From: Hymenobacter telluris
GTDB lineage: Bacteria > Bacteroidota > Bacteroidia > Cytophagales > Hymenobacteraceae
Assembly (NCBI RefSeq): GCF_017313265.1
Contig: NZ_JAFLQZ010000011.1
Coordinates: forward strand, 1-64,000
Direction of reading: 5' to 3'
Length of the DNA stretch: 64,000 nucleotides
The position numbers were made by a program, and so were the translations under genes. Within the stretch, counting starts at the first letter, position 1, and each line of letters starts with the position of its first letter. The notes below the pieces were generated by a model. That model saw only the letters and a list, made by a program, of their open reading frames with translations. It was not told the origin of the DNA and did no database searches. This document shows positions 30,001-38,049 of this stretch, piece by piece.

Positions 30001-31027
30001 CGTCGTACACGAAGTTGTTGAACACGTAGTTGGTGGTGCCCCCGTTGATGTCCATGCCCGACGCAAAGCCGCTGGCCCCGCTCGACAGAATATCATAGGT
30101 GCGGTTGCGGCCCACCCGGTGCAGTACCCCGCTGTTCACGAAAATGGCCTGCGCCGCCGACGTGCTACCCGTGCCTACCAAGCCGTGCACCCGGTTGTCG
30201 AGAATATCAGCCGAATTGCTGGCCCCCGTTGAGTAGATGCCGTACACCGCGCTGGCTCCGGTGAGAGTGGCAATGTCGGTGTTGGCTACGCGGGCATTGG
30301 TCTGGCTGCGTAGGTAAATGCCGTACACAATGCCCGTAGCGCCGCCTGCCGCGGCCCCCACGTTGAGCACCTGGCTGGGCGCGCCGCCCGGCAATTGGTT
30401 TATTTCGTTGCCGTCGTCGGTGCCGCTGGTGGTGGCGTCCAGGTTGTAGCCGTAGTAGCAGTCCTGCACCGTGTTCGACAGGAAGCGGTTCAGGTTGTTG
30501 CCGCCGTCCTGCACGTACACCCCGTTGGTGCGGTTGGCATTGCCGCGGGTCAAATCCACGGTGGCGTTCTGGATGGTGTTGTGGGTGGCGCCGTTGGTCA
30601 GCAGGAAGCCGTATTCCAGCTGCTGCGCGCCCGTGGTGTTAGTAGCCGCATCGTCGATGTCGATGCCGTCGAAGGTCACGTAGTCGGCACCGTTCAGAGT
30701 TACAGCCGCGTCGGTGGTGCCGGTGCCGGTACCTTGCAGTTTGGGGTTGGCCAGGGTGCCGTCTTTGCGAAAGATGATGGGGTTAGTAGCCGTGCCACTT
30801 GCTGTAATGGCCGGAACCAGCTCGGCAAACGTAGCGCCGCTTTTCACTTGAAACGTTACGCCGCCCGCGCCCACGCCCTGCGCGTTCAGGGCGGCCACGG
30901 CCGCCGCAAACGTGGGGTAGTTGCTGGCGCCACTACCCGCCGGGTCGATGGTGCGGGTGCCCGTGAGCTGAGCCGTAGCGCCGTGGCTGATGCCCAGCGC
31001 CAGTAAAGAGTAAAAGAGTTTATGCAT
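27008..31027 (-). CDS. T9SS-secreted protein with two parallel beta-helix modules
   Basis: A 1,339-residue exported protein. The signal peptide is MHKLFYSLLALGISHGATAQ. Two pectate-lyase-like right-handed beta-helix modules are recognisable because each starts with the same type of segment: GTRTIDPAGSGASNYPTFAA at about 24, and KTVGTAATADYPTLTAAVAA at about 705. Each continues with NGADYVTFDGIDI or DADYVTVTGEDAG and NNxI.N-type turns. A short Ig-like segment (about 1180-1250) precedes the T9SS type A sorting domain (SVFPNPALA, ending VVVE). No catalytic residues can be assigned, so polysaccharide binding or cleavage is only a possibility. The upstream PNGase F-like gene is on the same strand but a hairpin at 31193-31225 separates them. 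Confidence 0.88.
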   Translation of the reverse strand: MHKLFYSLLALGISHGATAQLTGTRTIDPAGSGASNYPTFAAAVAALNAQGVGAGGVTFQVKSGATFAELVPAITASGTATNPIIFRKDGTLANPKLQGTGTGTTDAAVTLNGADYVTFDGIDIDDAATNTTGAQQLEYGFLLTNGATHNTIQNATVDLTRGNANRTNGVYVQDGGNNLNRFLSNTVQDCYYGYNLDATTSGTDDGNEINQLPGGAPSQVLNVGAAAGGATGIVYGIYLRSQTNARVANTDIATLTGASAVYGIYSTGASNSADILDNRVHGLVGTGSTSAAQAIFVNSGVLHRVGRNRTYDILSSGASGFASGMDINGGTTNYVFNNFVYDVKAPGSTAGTSVRALSFRGGTNNYCYHNTVVLTYAATAASNKSGAFYISSAPPVDLRNNIFVNLVTGLPAGGGGVAAAFFKSTASVTNLSATSGNNLFYAGTPSAEKPIFYGVATTPAVDQTLAQYKLRAAPAEQGSVTENVPFVSALTDPHIQPGAATQAESGGGSLAASPLPVPTDIDGNARTVATPDIGADEGTFTAVDLTGPTINYQPLSNTASTGNRTLATQINDASGVDATGGNAPRLYYKKSTDANVFTAPNDATGNGWKWVTPGPAPGTFILFTIDASKLRSTPALGDTIQYFVAAQDRSTPPNVSASPSAGFVATSVSAITSAPARPNFYRIIGALSGVKTVGTAATADYPTLTAAVAAVNSSELSGPLTLRLLDATYPTETYPITINPNPGSSGVNTITINSGRAGLSTTSFTAPASTTTPLLIIDADYVTVTGEDAGNSSSRWISFTNNGTASSSGALFVSGNNVLLSHLDLKAASPTTAYGVAFNGTASSRIRRSAISRTATAIQTQANCTIFIANNNLIGSTVAADKVGASGIVVLATSSFELFNNTIAGVTRASGGAVAGIVVGTTSSNGIIAANNISDITQTAATTTDAYGAYGIRLSATGNAADILVVNNLISGIQGTGEDDYTFTPHGIYISSGGGYKLYYNSIWLTGNLPNGTTPITAAVALNTGVTGVELLNNILANEQTTTAAAGKTYALYSASATSPFSVIDNNAYSVVGPNSTLAYVNGAARPTLAALRTATTQDQASLATRVYLQINVPGILNPVINRSCNLDGRARPIPNFPVDYLGGTRNPTTPDIGALEFTPTVLPAPTAASVTVDLGQPVPPLTATASTGTAGTRVWYGDAARTQRLFAGDSYATGRTAVGVYTYYVVDSVNACVSSNTTVTLTIRQPQATVAALRDLSLSVFPNPALATQPLTLEVQGPARLIETMLLDALGRPVHQQLVRHATGTSRTELAVPGLAPGIYLLRLSTEGQTTSRRVVVE

Positions 31028-31192
31028 AGCTATGGAAAGGAAGGGTGGAAGAAGAGTCGGCTACAGGGGAAGATGTCAGTTGCTTACGAATGATGGTCAG
31101 CGGCTTGCGCAGATTTTGGCCTCAGCTACAGCGGCGGGTAAGCCTCACAAGGTAGGAGAAGTTCGGAATTCCTTGGCCACCCCAAACGCAAA

Positions 31193-31225
31193 CCGGCCCA
31201 ACCACCTAAACGGTAGCTGGGCCGG
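31193..31225 (-). terminator. Terminator after the PNGase F-like gene
   Basis: On the minus strand CCGGCCCA and TGGGCCGG form the stem (31218-31225 with 31193-31200), extended inside by ACC/GGT pairs, followed by TTTGCGTTTGG. It lies about 25 bases after the stop codon. Confidence 0.7.
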
Positions 31226-31249
31226 CAGTAACTCCGTGGAGGGCACTAC

Positions 31250-33166
31250 TTACTGGATGATGATGCTCCGGTGCGCTACGCCTTCCGTAGTGGTGCATTC
31301 CAGGGTGTAGAACCCGGCCGGCAACTGGTGCAAATCAAGCGCCGATTCGGTGGCCTGCACGTTGGCTAACTTGGTAGCGTGGGCCACGCGGCCGGTTACG
31401 TCGAGCACCCGCACGCCCACGGTCTGGCGCTGGCTCAGGTGCCAGTCCAAGGTAAAGCGGCCGTCCGCCGATGGGTTGGGGAACACCTTCAGGCTGGCTT
31501 CGGGCAAACCCGGTTGGGTGGCCAGCGGCCCGGCCACGCTGAACCGGTACACGTACTGGCAGCCAAAATCGGGGTTGAAGGTGCGGATAGTAGAGCCGCC
31601 CACGGCCGTCAGCAGCCGGAACGAGCCGCTGCCCGCACTGGGGCTGGCCCACCAGCTCAGCCCGTCGCAGCCCGAGTCGTTGATAACGAGGCGGTAGCAG
31701 CCGGGCGTTAGGTTCTGCACGTCGTTGTAGGTGGTTTGGCGCGCGGTAATCACGCGGCCCGATACCGCCTGGTTTTGCGCATCAAACAGCTGCCAGGTAG
31801 TTTGGGTGTTGTTGTTGGTGGTGAAGGAGAACGTCACGTTGGCGGGCAGCACGGCATTGGGCACGAACTTGCTGCGCAACGTATTATTCAGTGTGTTGGC
31901 GTCGGGCTGGCCGTTGGCTGTCACCAGGTTTACCTCAAACGTACCCAACGCCCGCGTCGAAACAATGCCGCCGGCTACTGGCAGCGTCACCTCGGTTTGG
32001 GCCAGAAACGCCAGGTTGCCGGTCCAGGAGTAGGTTTGCCATGCGCCCTGGTCGATGCGGTAACGGATGGTAGCGGCGGTGAGGGCGGTACTGCCGGTGT
32101 TGCGCAATATCACGCGGGCTGCGTCGCAGGCTGGGTTTTCGCGGAAGTAATTTTCGTTGTTGGTGGGCGCAATGATTTCTTCCAAAGAAGCGTCCACCGG
32201 GAAGTTGGGGGCGCTGTAGCTCACCAGCTGCGTGTGCCAGTAGTAGCCGGCGTTGGCATTGGTTTGGTTGGTGGGCTGGTAGGGCGGCATATCGATGTTC
32301 ACGCGGCGGGCCGGGCTGCCGGCCGTGGGCAGCGGCCCTAAATCGTCGTAAATAGGGTCTACGGCGTTGCCGGGGCACCAATTGGCGCGGTTGTAAATCC
32401 AGGTGCCAGTTTGCGGATACACTTGGTTGAGGCCGCAGTTGTTGCGCCAGAGCGGATGTTGCTCGGTGAGGTTGTTGTCGAGCAGCAGGTTGAACGTGAA
32501 GTTGCAGAACTCGGCGCAGTTGCCGGCGTCGGCGCCGTGGCCCGTAACGGTGCTTTTCAACTGGGCCGAGGCCGCGCCGGTAGCCGCAGTTACTGGCTTG
32601 TCAACCAAGTGGTTTTCAATGGGCTCGGTGGCCCGGCCGTAGGGAAAATAGCCGCTGTACACGTTGGTGGCATCCAGGGCGTCGCGCGGCGGCGTGCCTT
32701 CAATATACTCCAGGTACATGGTCAGGCTGAAGCCCCAGGAGTAGCCGTCGTAGCGGTAGCGCATGGTGCGGGTGCCTTTCAGCACCGAGGCGTAGTCGGT
32801 TACGTCGATTACGTAGTCGTGCTTGCGGTTTTGCTGAAGCCAGTCGGAGGCGTAAGGCGTGATTACGCGGGCAATTTCCAGCGTGTCGTGGGCGGGTGGC
32901 AGCACCAGCACCTGCGTGGTGTAGTCCCAGGAGCCGCAGTATTGCGTGCCCGGCTCACAGGCGTAGCGCCCGAGCACATAGTGCAGCCGAATTTTGCGGT
33001 AGCGGCCCGCGGCGGGGAGTACCGCCGTGGTATCGAAGTCGCCGTAGTGCGTGATGTGGCGGTTGCTGAAGATCGTAACCCGGGTGGTGTCGCCGGGGGC
33101 GGCCCAAGCCTGGGTGCTGGTCAGCAGCGCAAAGAAGAGAAGAAGTAGGAGTAGAGGTTGACGCAT
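31250..33166 (-). CDS. PNGase F-like (peptide-N-glycosidase F-related) T9SS protein
   Basis: A 638-residue exported protein; ATG 33166 is chosen because the signal peptide MRQPLLLLLLFFALLTSTQA starts there. The N-terminal part (about 25-300) aligns by motif with Elizabethkingia PNGase F, recalled from memory: CGSWDYTTQVLV (Asp81, matching catalytic Asp60), VITPY..., VIDVTDY, GHG..DAGNCAEFC (Glu219, matching Glu206) and RANWCPGNAV. The residue matching PNGase F Glu118 appears to be Tyr142 (GYSWGF). PNGase F removes N-glycans from glycoproteins. A beta-rich region follows (about 330-550) and a T9SS type A sorting domain ends the protein (KVFPNPSADG). Family membership is firm. Activity is uncertain because of the Glu118 position. 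Confidence 0.85.
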   Translation of the reverse strand: MRQPLLLLLLFFALLTSTQAWAAPGDTTRVTIFSNRHITHYGDFDTTAVLPAAGRYRKIRLHYVLGRYACEPGTQYCGSWDYTTQVLVLPPAHDTLEIARVITPYASDWLQQNRKHDYVIDVTDYASVLKGTRTMRYRYDGYSWGFSLTMYLEYIEGTPPRDALDATNVYSGYFPYGRATEPIENHLVDKPVTAATGAASAQLKSTVTGHGADAGNCAEFCNFTFNLLLDNNLTEQHPLWRNNCGLNQVYPQTGTWIYNRANWCPGNAVDPIYDDLGPLPTAGSPARRVNIDMPPYQPTNQTNANAGYYWHTQLVSYSAPNFPVDASLEEIIAPTNNENYFRENPACDAARVILRNTGSTALTAATIRYRIDQGAWQTYSWTGNLAFLAQTEVTLPVAGGIVSTRALGTFEVNLVTANGQPDANTLNNTLRSKFVPNAVLPANVTFSFTTNNNTQTTWQLFDAQNQAVSGRVITARQTTYNDVQNLTPGCYRLVINDSGCDGLSWWASPSAGSGSFRLLTAVGGSTIRTFNPDFGCQYVYRFSVAGPLATQPGLPEASLKVFPNPSADGRFTLDWHLSQRQTVGVRVLDVTGRVAHATKLANVQATESALDLHQLPAGFYTLECTTTEGVAHRSIIIQ

Positions 33167-33456
33167 ACGCGAAATAGAAAAGTGAGAACGGTGAATATTC
33201 AAGGCAGCAATACTAAGCGAAACCCAGCAAAAATTGATGGTAACCAGCTGAAAAATAAAGTTATATAAAACCGTTTGGAGTGGATTTTCGCCAGGGTTGA
33301 GCGTCTTGTCACCGTATTGTACCGCATACCAACCAACGGCCGGCGCGGTAGCATGCGCCCCCAATTGTTGCCACTGGAAAAGACAGAATCTGGGCCAGGC
33401 TCGACGCGAAGCAAATTTTTGCGTAAGCCTTACTATACACTGCAACTATCCCAGCC
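33167..33456. promoter_or_regulatory. Divergent promoter region
   Basis: A 290-base gap between the divergent PNGase F-like and SDR genes. It contains an AT-rich patch (AATAAAGTTATATAAAACC, around 33255) likely used by one or both promoters. I cannot fit a full -33/-7 pair and see no inverted repeat here. Confidence 0.4.
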
Positions 33457-34449
33457 ATGGCCGCCAAGAAAGCTACTCCCAAGCCCGAGTCCCACGAATC
33501 CAGCAAACCTACCGCTCAGAAGCCCGCTGCTACCCCGGCTGCCAAAAAAGCCGCCAAAGCAACTGAGGCCCCCAAGCCCGTGAAGCGCCCCACGGCCAAA
33601 GACATGAAGGAGCATGCCCAGAAGCTGCCTTACCCGGCCAAGCAGGCTGATATGAAGCTGCAACCCGGCATGAGTTTCAGCACCTACCGCCCCGCCGCCA
33701 AGCTCCAGGACAAGATTGCGCTGGTTACCGGCGCCGACTCCGGCATTGGGCGGGCCGTGGCCGTGGCCTTTGCCATGGAAGGGGCCCACGTGGCCGTGCT
33801 CTTCAATGAAAACGTGGTGGATGCCGAAGAAACCAAGCGCCTCGTAGAAGCCCAGGGCCGCCGCTGCATTCTGCTCCAAAGCGACGTGCGCGACCCGGAG
33901 CAGTGCAAGCAGGCCGTGCGCCGCACCCGCGCCGAGCTGGGTGGCCTCAATATCCTAGTCAACAACGCCGCGTTTCAGATGAGCCAGGAGAAGTTCGAGG
34001 ACATTCCCGAAGACCAAATCCGCCGCACCTTTGATACCAACATTCTGGGCTACATCTGGATGGCGCAGGCCGCCATTCCGCATCTCCAGGAAAACGACTG
34101 CATCATCAACACGGGCAGCATTGTGGGCCTCACCGGCATCCCGATTCTGGTGGATTACGCCTGCACCAAGTCGGCCATTCACGCCCTTACCAAAAGCCTG
34201 GCCACCTACCTCGGCGAGAAAGGCATTCGGGTGAACTGCGTGGTGCCTGGCCCCGTCTGGACGCCCAACATCCCCGGGACCATGCCCCGCGAGGAAATCG
34301 AGAAGTTCGGCTACGAAGTGGCACTGGCCCGCCCCGGCCAGCCCGAGGAGCTGGCGCCCGCCTACGTGCTGCTCGCCTCGCAAGATGGTTCCTTCATGAC
34401 CGGCAGCCTGGTGCACGTCACCGGTGGCAAAATGAGTTCCGACCAGTAG
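33457..34449 (+). CDS. SDR family oxidoreductase with basic N-terminal tail
   Basis: A 330-residue short-chain dehydrogenase. The Rossmann motif TGADSGIG is at 91-98, NNAA at 169-172, and the catalytic Ser221, Tyr234 and Lys238 (YACTK) are all present, so it should be an active NAD(P)-dependent dehydrogenase. The region LPYPAKQ.DM.L.PG followed by the SDR core resembles the YghA/YdaD-like group, which are general-stress SDRs with unclear substrates. The first 55 residues are made almost wholly of Lys, Ala, Pro and Thr (PAAKKAAKA), like histone H1 tails. No signal peptide is evident. It is divergent from the PNGase F-like gene and convergent with the AraC regulator. Confidence 0.9.
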   Translation: MAAKKATPKPESHESSKPTAQKPAATPAAKKAAKATEAPKPVKRPTAKDMKEHAQKLPYPAKQADMKLQPGMSFSTYRPAAKLQDKIALVTGADSGIGRAVAVAFAMEGAHVAVLFNENVVDAEETKRLVEAQGRRCILLQSDVRDPEQCKQAVRRTRAELGGLNILVNNAAFQMSQEKFEDIPEDQIRRTFDTNILGYIWMAQAAIPHLQENDCIINTGSIVGLTGIPILVDYACTKSAIHALTKSLATYLGEKGIRVNCVVPGPVWTPNIPGTMPREEIEKFGYEVALARPGQPEELAPAYVLLASQDGSFMTGSLVHVTGGKMSSDQ

Positions 34450-34460
34450 AGTGAATAGAC

Positions 34461-34488
34461 TGGATGACTGGATGATTAAATGAATGAG
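34461..34488 (+). repeat. Single copy of TGGATGA-type intergenic unit
   Basis: TGGATGACTGGATGATTAAA followed by TGAATGAG starts 11 bases after the SDR stop codon. It resembles the outer arms at 26791 and 26980, but I find no matching inverted copy nearby. Confidence 0.55.
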
Positions 34489-34543
34489 TAGCGAATCTGC
34501 GGTTTACCGTTAACCCCGGCATAACGACTGCCCTCTTACAGAA

Positions 34544-34639
34544 CGTCATTCCGAGCTGGTCGAGGAATCTCGCGTGCTGACGTCAGGGTTACGACTCCAA
34601 CATCAGCACGCGAGATTCCTCGACCAGCTCGGAATGACG
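34544..34639. repeat. Inverted repeat, family 1 (copy 1)
   Basis: Bases 34544-34580 and 34603-34639 form a perfect 37-bp stem with a 22-base loop. The arm begins CGTCATTCCGAGCTGGTCGA and continues with GGAATCTCGCGTGCTGA. A second copy lies at 38050-38159, and the two loops match when one is reversed (GTAACCCTGACG is shared), so this is a real element family in opposite orientations. It lies between convergent genes. Confidence 0.9.
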
Positions 34640-34685
34640 CTTTCAAGGTTATTCTCACCGGTATCCGGCTGCCTTCCGCTGCGAA

Positions 34686-35531
34686 TCAGGCGCGGTGGCG
34701 CTTCTTGAATTGCAACGGATTCTCGCCGGTAATCCGCCGGAACGTTTTGGTGAAATACGACAGATTCTCGAAGCCACACGCAAAGCACGCTTCCGACACG
34801 GTAGTGTCCTGCAACAACAGCTTCTGGGCCTGGTGCACCCGGTATTGGTTGAGAAACTGCGTGAACGTAAGCCGAGTAATGCGCTTGAAATACCGGCAAA
34901 AAGCGGCTTCCGTCAGGTTGGTGAGGGCGGCCACCTCTTGAATCTCGATTTTGCGCGAGTAGTGCTCAGCTACCACTTCGCTCACCCGCTGAATACGTTG
35001 CTGCTCCTGCACGTTGTACGTACTGGTAACGGCCTCCCCGTGTAGCAGTTGCTGGTCGGGGCTATGAGCTAGCTCCTGAAATATGCGCAGCAGGGTCAGC
35101 AGCCGCTCAAACGGCGCCATATCAGTTAGTTGCCCTAGCTGCTGGCCGATGCGGCGCTTGGTTTCGCCATGAAAGGAAACTCCCAGGCGGGCCCGCTCAA
35201 ACAGCTGAGTAATGGCCGCAAACTCAGGGGTTTGCCGGAAGGCGTCGCCTAGGAAATAATCTTTCAGCTGCACCACCACCTTCTTCGGCTCCGTTACCAC
35301 ACCGTAGTCAAAATTCAGGTGCGGAATGTTGGGCCCAATGAACACCAAGTCGCTGCCTTCGTAGCGCGAAATATGGTCGCCGACATGGCGGGTGCCGTTG
35401 GCGCCCTCAATGTAGGCCAGCTCGTATTCGGGATGGTAATGCCAGAAAAATACGTCCGTCACACAAGGCGTTGACAGCAGGCGAAACGAACTTTCAGCGT
35501 CGGGCAGGATATGCTCACGGACTATCTTCAT
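34686..35531 (-). CDS. AraC family transcriptional regulator
   Basis: A 281-residue regulator. The N-terminal cupin-like sensing domain (about 20-110) has the metal/ligand-type motif HYHPEYEL at 31-38 and H-containing NIPHLNF at 68-74. The C-terminal double helix-turn-helix (about 180-280) ends with the AraC signature ACFACGFENLSYFTKTFRR..G.NPLQFKKR. Members with this N-domain commonly sense sugars. It is divergent from the GH97 gene across a 326-base gap, so it is a natural candidate for its regulator. Target and effector are unknown. Confidence 0.9.
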   Translation of the reverse strand: MKIVREHILPDAESSFRLLSTPCVTDVFFWHYHPEYELAYIEGANGTRHVGDHISRYEGSDLVFIGPNIPHLNFDYGVVTEPKKVVVQLKDYFLGDAFRQTPEFAAITQLFERARLGVSFHGETKRRIGQQLGQLTDMAPFERLLTLLRIFQELAHSPDQQLLHGEAVTSTYNVQEQQRIQRVSEVVAEHYSRKIEIQEVAALTNLTEAAFCRYFKRITRLTFTQFLNQYRVHQAQKLLLQDTTVSEACFACGFENLSYFTKTFRRITGENPLQFKKRHRA

Positions 35532-35857
35532 GCGTGGTTTTAGTCACTTATCCAGCCGAATCGACAATTTCAGCTAAAATCAGGACAATATAGTGCTAAA
35601 ACGAGCAAGTTGCGTCCTAACCCCCGGAACTGGAACGGCTGCAACTTTGTGGGCTTTTGCTGTATAGAGAGTAGCGCGGAATCCGTTCCGCGACGAGCAA
35701 CGCGAGTTCCTACGCGTTGGCGCAATACCAGATACTCGCGTTGCTCGTCGCGGAACGGATTTCCGCGCTACTCTCGTCGTACTAAACAGCGCCTAACTCC
35801 ACGCGCTTCTTGCTTGTTCTGCTTTCCCACTCAGTTGTTCATTCCCACTCTGCCCAC
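35532..35857. other. Divergent AraC/GH97 intergenic region
   Basis: A 326-base gap between two start codons. It contains the inverted repeat at 35667-35775; the remaining sequence should contain both promoters. GGACAATATAGTGCTAAAAC around 35582 is AT-rich and nearest to the AraC start. No certain promoter boxes. Confidence 0.45.
35667..35775. repeat. Inverted repeat of 40 bp arms between divergent genes
   Basis: Left arm 35667-35706 and right arm 35735-35775 are complementary with one single-base insertion. The arm begins GAGAGTAGCGCGGAATCCGT and ends GACGAGCAACGCGAG; the loop is 28 bases. Unlike most such repeats in the window, it is between two gene starts rather than between gene ends. 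Confidence 0.85.
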
Positions 35858-38017
35858 ATGATGCATCACTCCTTCTTTCAAGCGTCAACATCTGGCCGCA
35901 AAGCCCCTTGGTTGCTGCTCCTGCTCTGCGTTGGTTTGCTTTGGCAAACGGCTGCTGCTCAGGAAATAAAATCGCCCAACGCCAACCTGACGCTCACCTT
36001 TGCCCTGCAAGCCGACGGGGTGCCCACCTACCGCCTCACCTACAAAGGCCGCGAGGTTATCAAACCCAGCAAACTAGGCCTGGAGCTGAAAAATGCGCCG
36101 GCCCTTACCAGCGGGTTTGCCGTGGCCGGCACCAAGCAAGCCACCTTCAACGAAACCTGGCAGCCGGTGTGGGGCGAGGTGAAAACCATCCGCAACCACT
36201 ACAACGAGCTGGCCGTGACGCTCACCCAGGCCGCCACCCAGCGTACCCTCCTGGTGCGCTTCCGGGTGTTCGACGACGGGCTGGGTTTGCGCTACGAGTT
36301 TCCGCGTCAGCCCAAGCTCGACTACTTCACCATCAAGGAGGAGCGCACCCAGTTTGCCCTGGCCGGTGACCACAAAGCCTTCTGGCTGCCCGGCGACTAC
36401 GACACCCAGGAGTACAGCACCGTAACGAGTAACCTGTCGGAAATACGGGGCAAGATGAAGGCGGCCACCACGCCCAACGCTTCGCAAACGCCTTTCTCGG
36501 CCACGGGCGTGCAAACCCCGCTAATGCTTAAGAGCAAAGACGGCCTGTACATCAACATTCACGAGGCGGCCCTCATCGACTACTCGGCTATGCACCTGGA
36601 GCTGGACGACCAAAGCTTCGTGCTGACCTCGCACCTGACGCCCGACGCCGTGGGCGACAAAGGCCTGATTCAGACGCCGGCCAACTCACCTTGGCGCACT
36701 GTAATCGTGAGCGACAAAGCCGGTGATATTCTGGAATCCAAGCTGGTGCTGAACCTCAACGAGCCCACCAAATTCAAGGACGTGTCGTGGATTAAACCGG
36801 TGAAGTACGTGGGCGTGTGGTGGGAGATGATTACCGGCAAGAGCACTTGGTCATACACCAACCAGGAGAATATCAAGCTCGACTCCATCGACTACAGCAA
36901 GGTGAAGCCCAACGGCACCCACGGCGCCAACAACGCCCACGTGAAGGAGTACATTGATTTTGCCGCCAAACACGGTTTCGACGCCGTGCTGGTGGAAGGC
37001 TGGAACACCGGCTGGGAAGACTGGTTCGGCAAGCACAAAGACTACGTGTTCGACTTCGTGACGCCTTACCCCGACTTCGACGTGGTGGAGCTGAACCGCT
37101 ACGCCGCCAGCAAGAACGTGCGCATCATCATGCACCACGAAACCTCGGGCTCGGTGCGCAACTACGAGCGGCACCTGGACTCTGCCTTTCAGTTCATGAA
37201 CAAGTACGGCTACAACGCCGTGAAAACTGGCTACGTCGGCGACATTGTGCCGCTGGGCCACCACCACTACGACCAGTGGGTGAACAACCACTACCAGTAC
37301 GTGCTGGAAAAAGCGGCCGAGCATAAAATCATGGTGAACGGCCACGAAGCCGTGCGCCCCACCGGCCTGGCCCGTACCTTCCCCAACCTGATTGGCAACG
37401 AAGCCGCCCGCGGCACCGAGTACGAGGCCTTCGGTGGCAACAACGCCGACCACACCACCATTCTGCCCTTCACGCGCCTCATTGGCGGCCCCATGGACTA
37501 CACGCCGGGCATCTTCCAAACCAAGGTCAGCGCCTACAACCCGCAGAATACCTCCTTCGTGCACAGCACCCTGGCCCGGCAGCTGGCCCTGTACGTAACC
37601 ATGTACAGCCCCCTGCAAATGGCCGCCGACCTGCCCGAAACCTACAACCAGCACCTCGACGCTTTCCAGTTCATCAAGGACGTAGCCGTGGATTGGGACG
37701 ACACCAAAGTATTGGAAGCCGAACCCGGCGACTACATCACCTACGCCCGCAAAGCCAAAGGCAAGACCAGCTGGTTTGTCGGCAGCACCTGTGACGAGCA
37801 GGGTCGCACCTCGAAAATCAACCTGAGCTTCCTCGACCCCAGCAAGAAGTACGTGGCCACCGTCTACGCCGACGCCAAGAACGCGCACTACGAGAAGAAC
37901 CCGCAAGCCTACGCCATCCGCAAGATGAACGTAACCAGCAAGTCCAAGCTAAGCCAATACTGCGCCCCAGGCGGTGGCTACGCCATCAGCATTATGGAGG
38001 CCGGAGCCGCGCGGTAG
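35858..38017 (+). CDS. Glycoside hydrolase family 97 (SusB-like alpha-glucosidase)
   Basis: A 719-residue periplasmic glycosidase. ATG 35858 (or 35861) precedes a signal peptide (APWLLLLLCVGLLWQTAAAQ). N-terminal beta-sandwich (about 35-310), then a catalytic barrel (about 315-600) and a C-terminal beta domain. Five glutamates match the spacing I recall for Bacteroides SusB (E194, E391, E439, E508, E532): here E185, E380 (EGWNTGW), E428 (MHHETSG), E497 (NGHEAVRP) and E521 (GTEYEAF). Where retaining GH97 members carry a catalytic Asp this one has VKTGYVGD. Both points favour the inverting, SusB-like alpha-glucosidase type. It is divergent from an AraC regulator. Confidence 0.92.
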   Translation: MMHHSFFQASTSGRKAPWLLLLLCVGLLWQTAAAQEIKSPNANLTLTFALQADGVPTYRLTYKGREVIKPSKLGLELKNAPALTSGFAVAGTKQATFNETWQPVWGEVKTIRNHYNELAVTLTQAATQRTLLVRFRVFDDGLGLRYEFPRQPKLDYFTIKEERTQFALAGDHKAFWLPGDYDTQEYSTVTSNLSEIRGKMKAATTPNASQTPFSATGVQTPLMLKSKDGLYINIHEAALIDYSAMHLELDDQSFVLTSHLTPDAVGDKGLIQTPANSPWRTVIVSDKAGDILESKLVLNLNEPTKFKDVSWIKPVKYVGVWWEMITGKSTWSYTNQENIKLDSIDYSKVKPNGTHGANNAHVKEYIDFAAKHGFDAVLVEGWNTGWEDWFGKHKDYVFDFVTPYPDFDVVELNRYAASKNVRIIMHHETSGSVRNYERHLDSAFQFMNKYGYNAVKTGYVGDIVPLGHHHYDQWVNNHYQYVLEKAAEHKIMVNGHEAVRPTGLARTFPNLIGNEAARGTEYEAFGGNNADHTTILPFTRLIGGPMDYTPGIFQTKVSAYNPQNTSFVHSTLARQLALYVTMYSPLQMAADLPETYNQHLDAFQFIKDVAVDWDDTKVLEAEPGDYITYARKAKGKTSWFVGSTCDEQGRTSKINLSFLDPSKKYVATVYADAKNAHYEKNPQAYAIRKMNVTSKSKLSQYCAPGGGYAISIMEAGAAR

Positions 38018-38049
38018 GTAGCTGGGAAGAATAGCACAGATTCCTAGTT

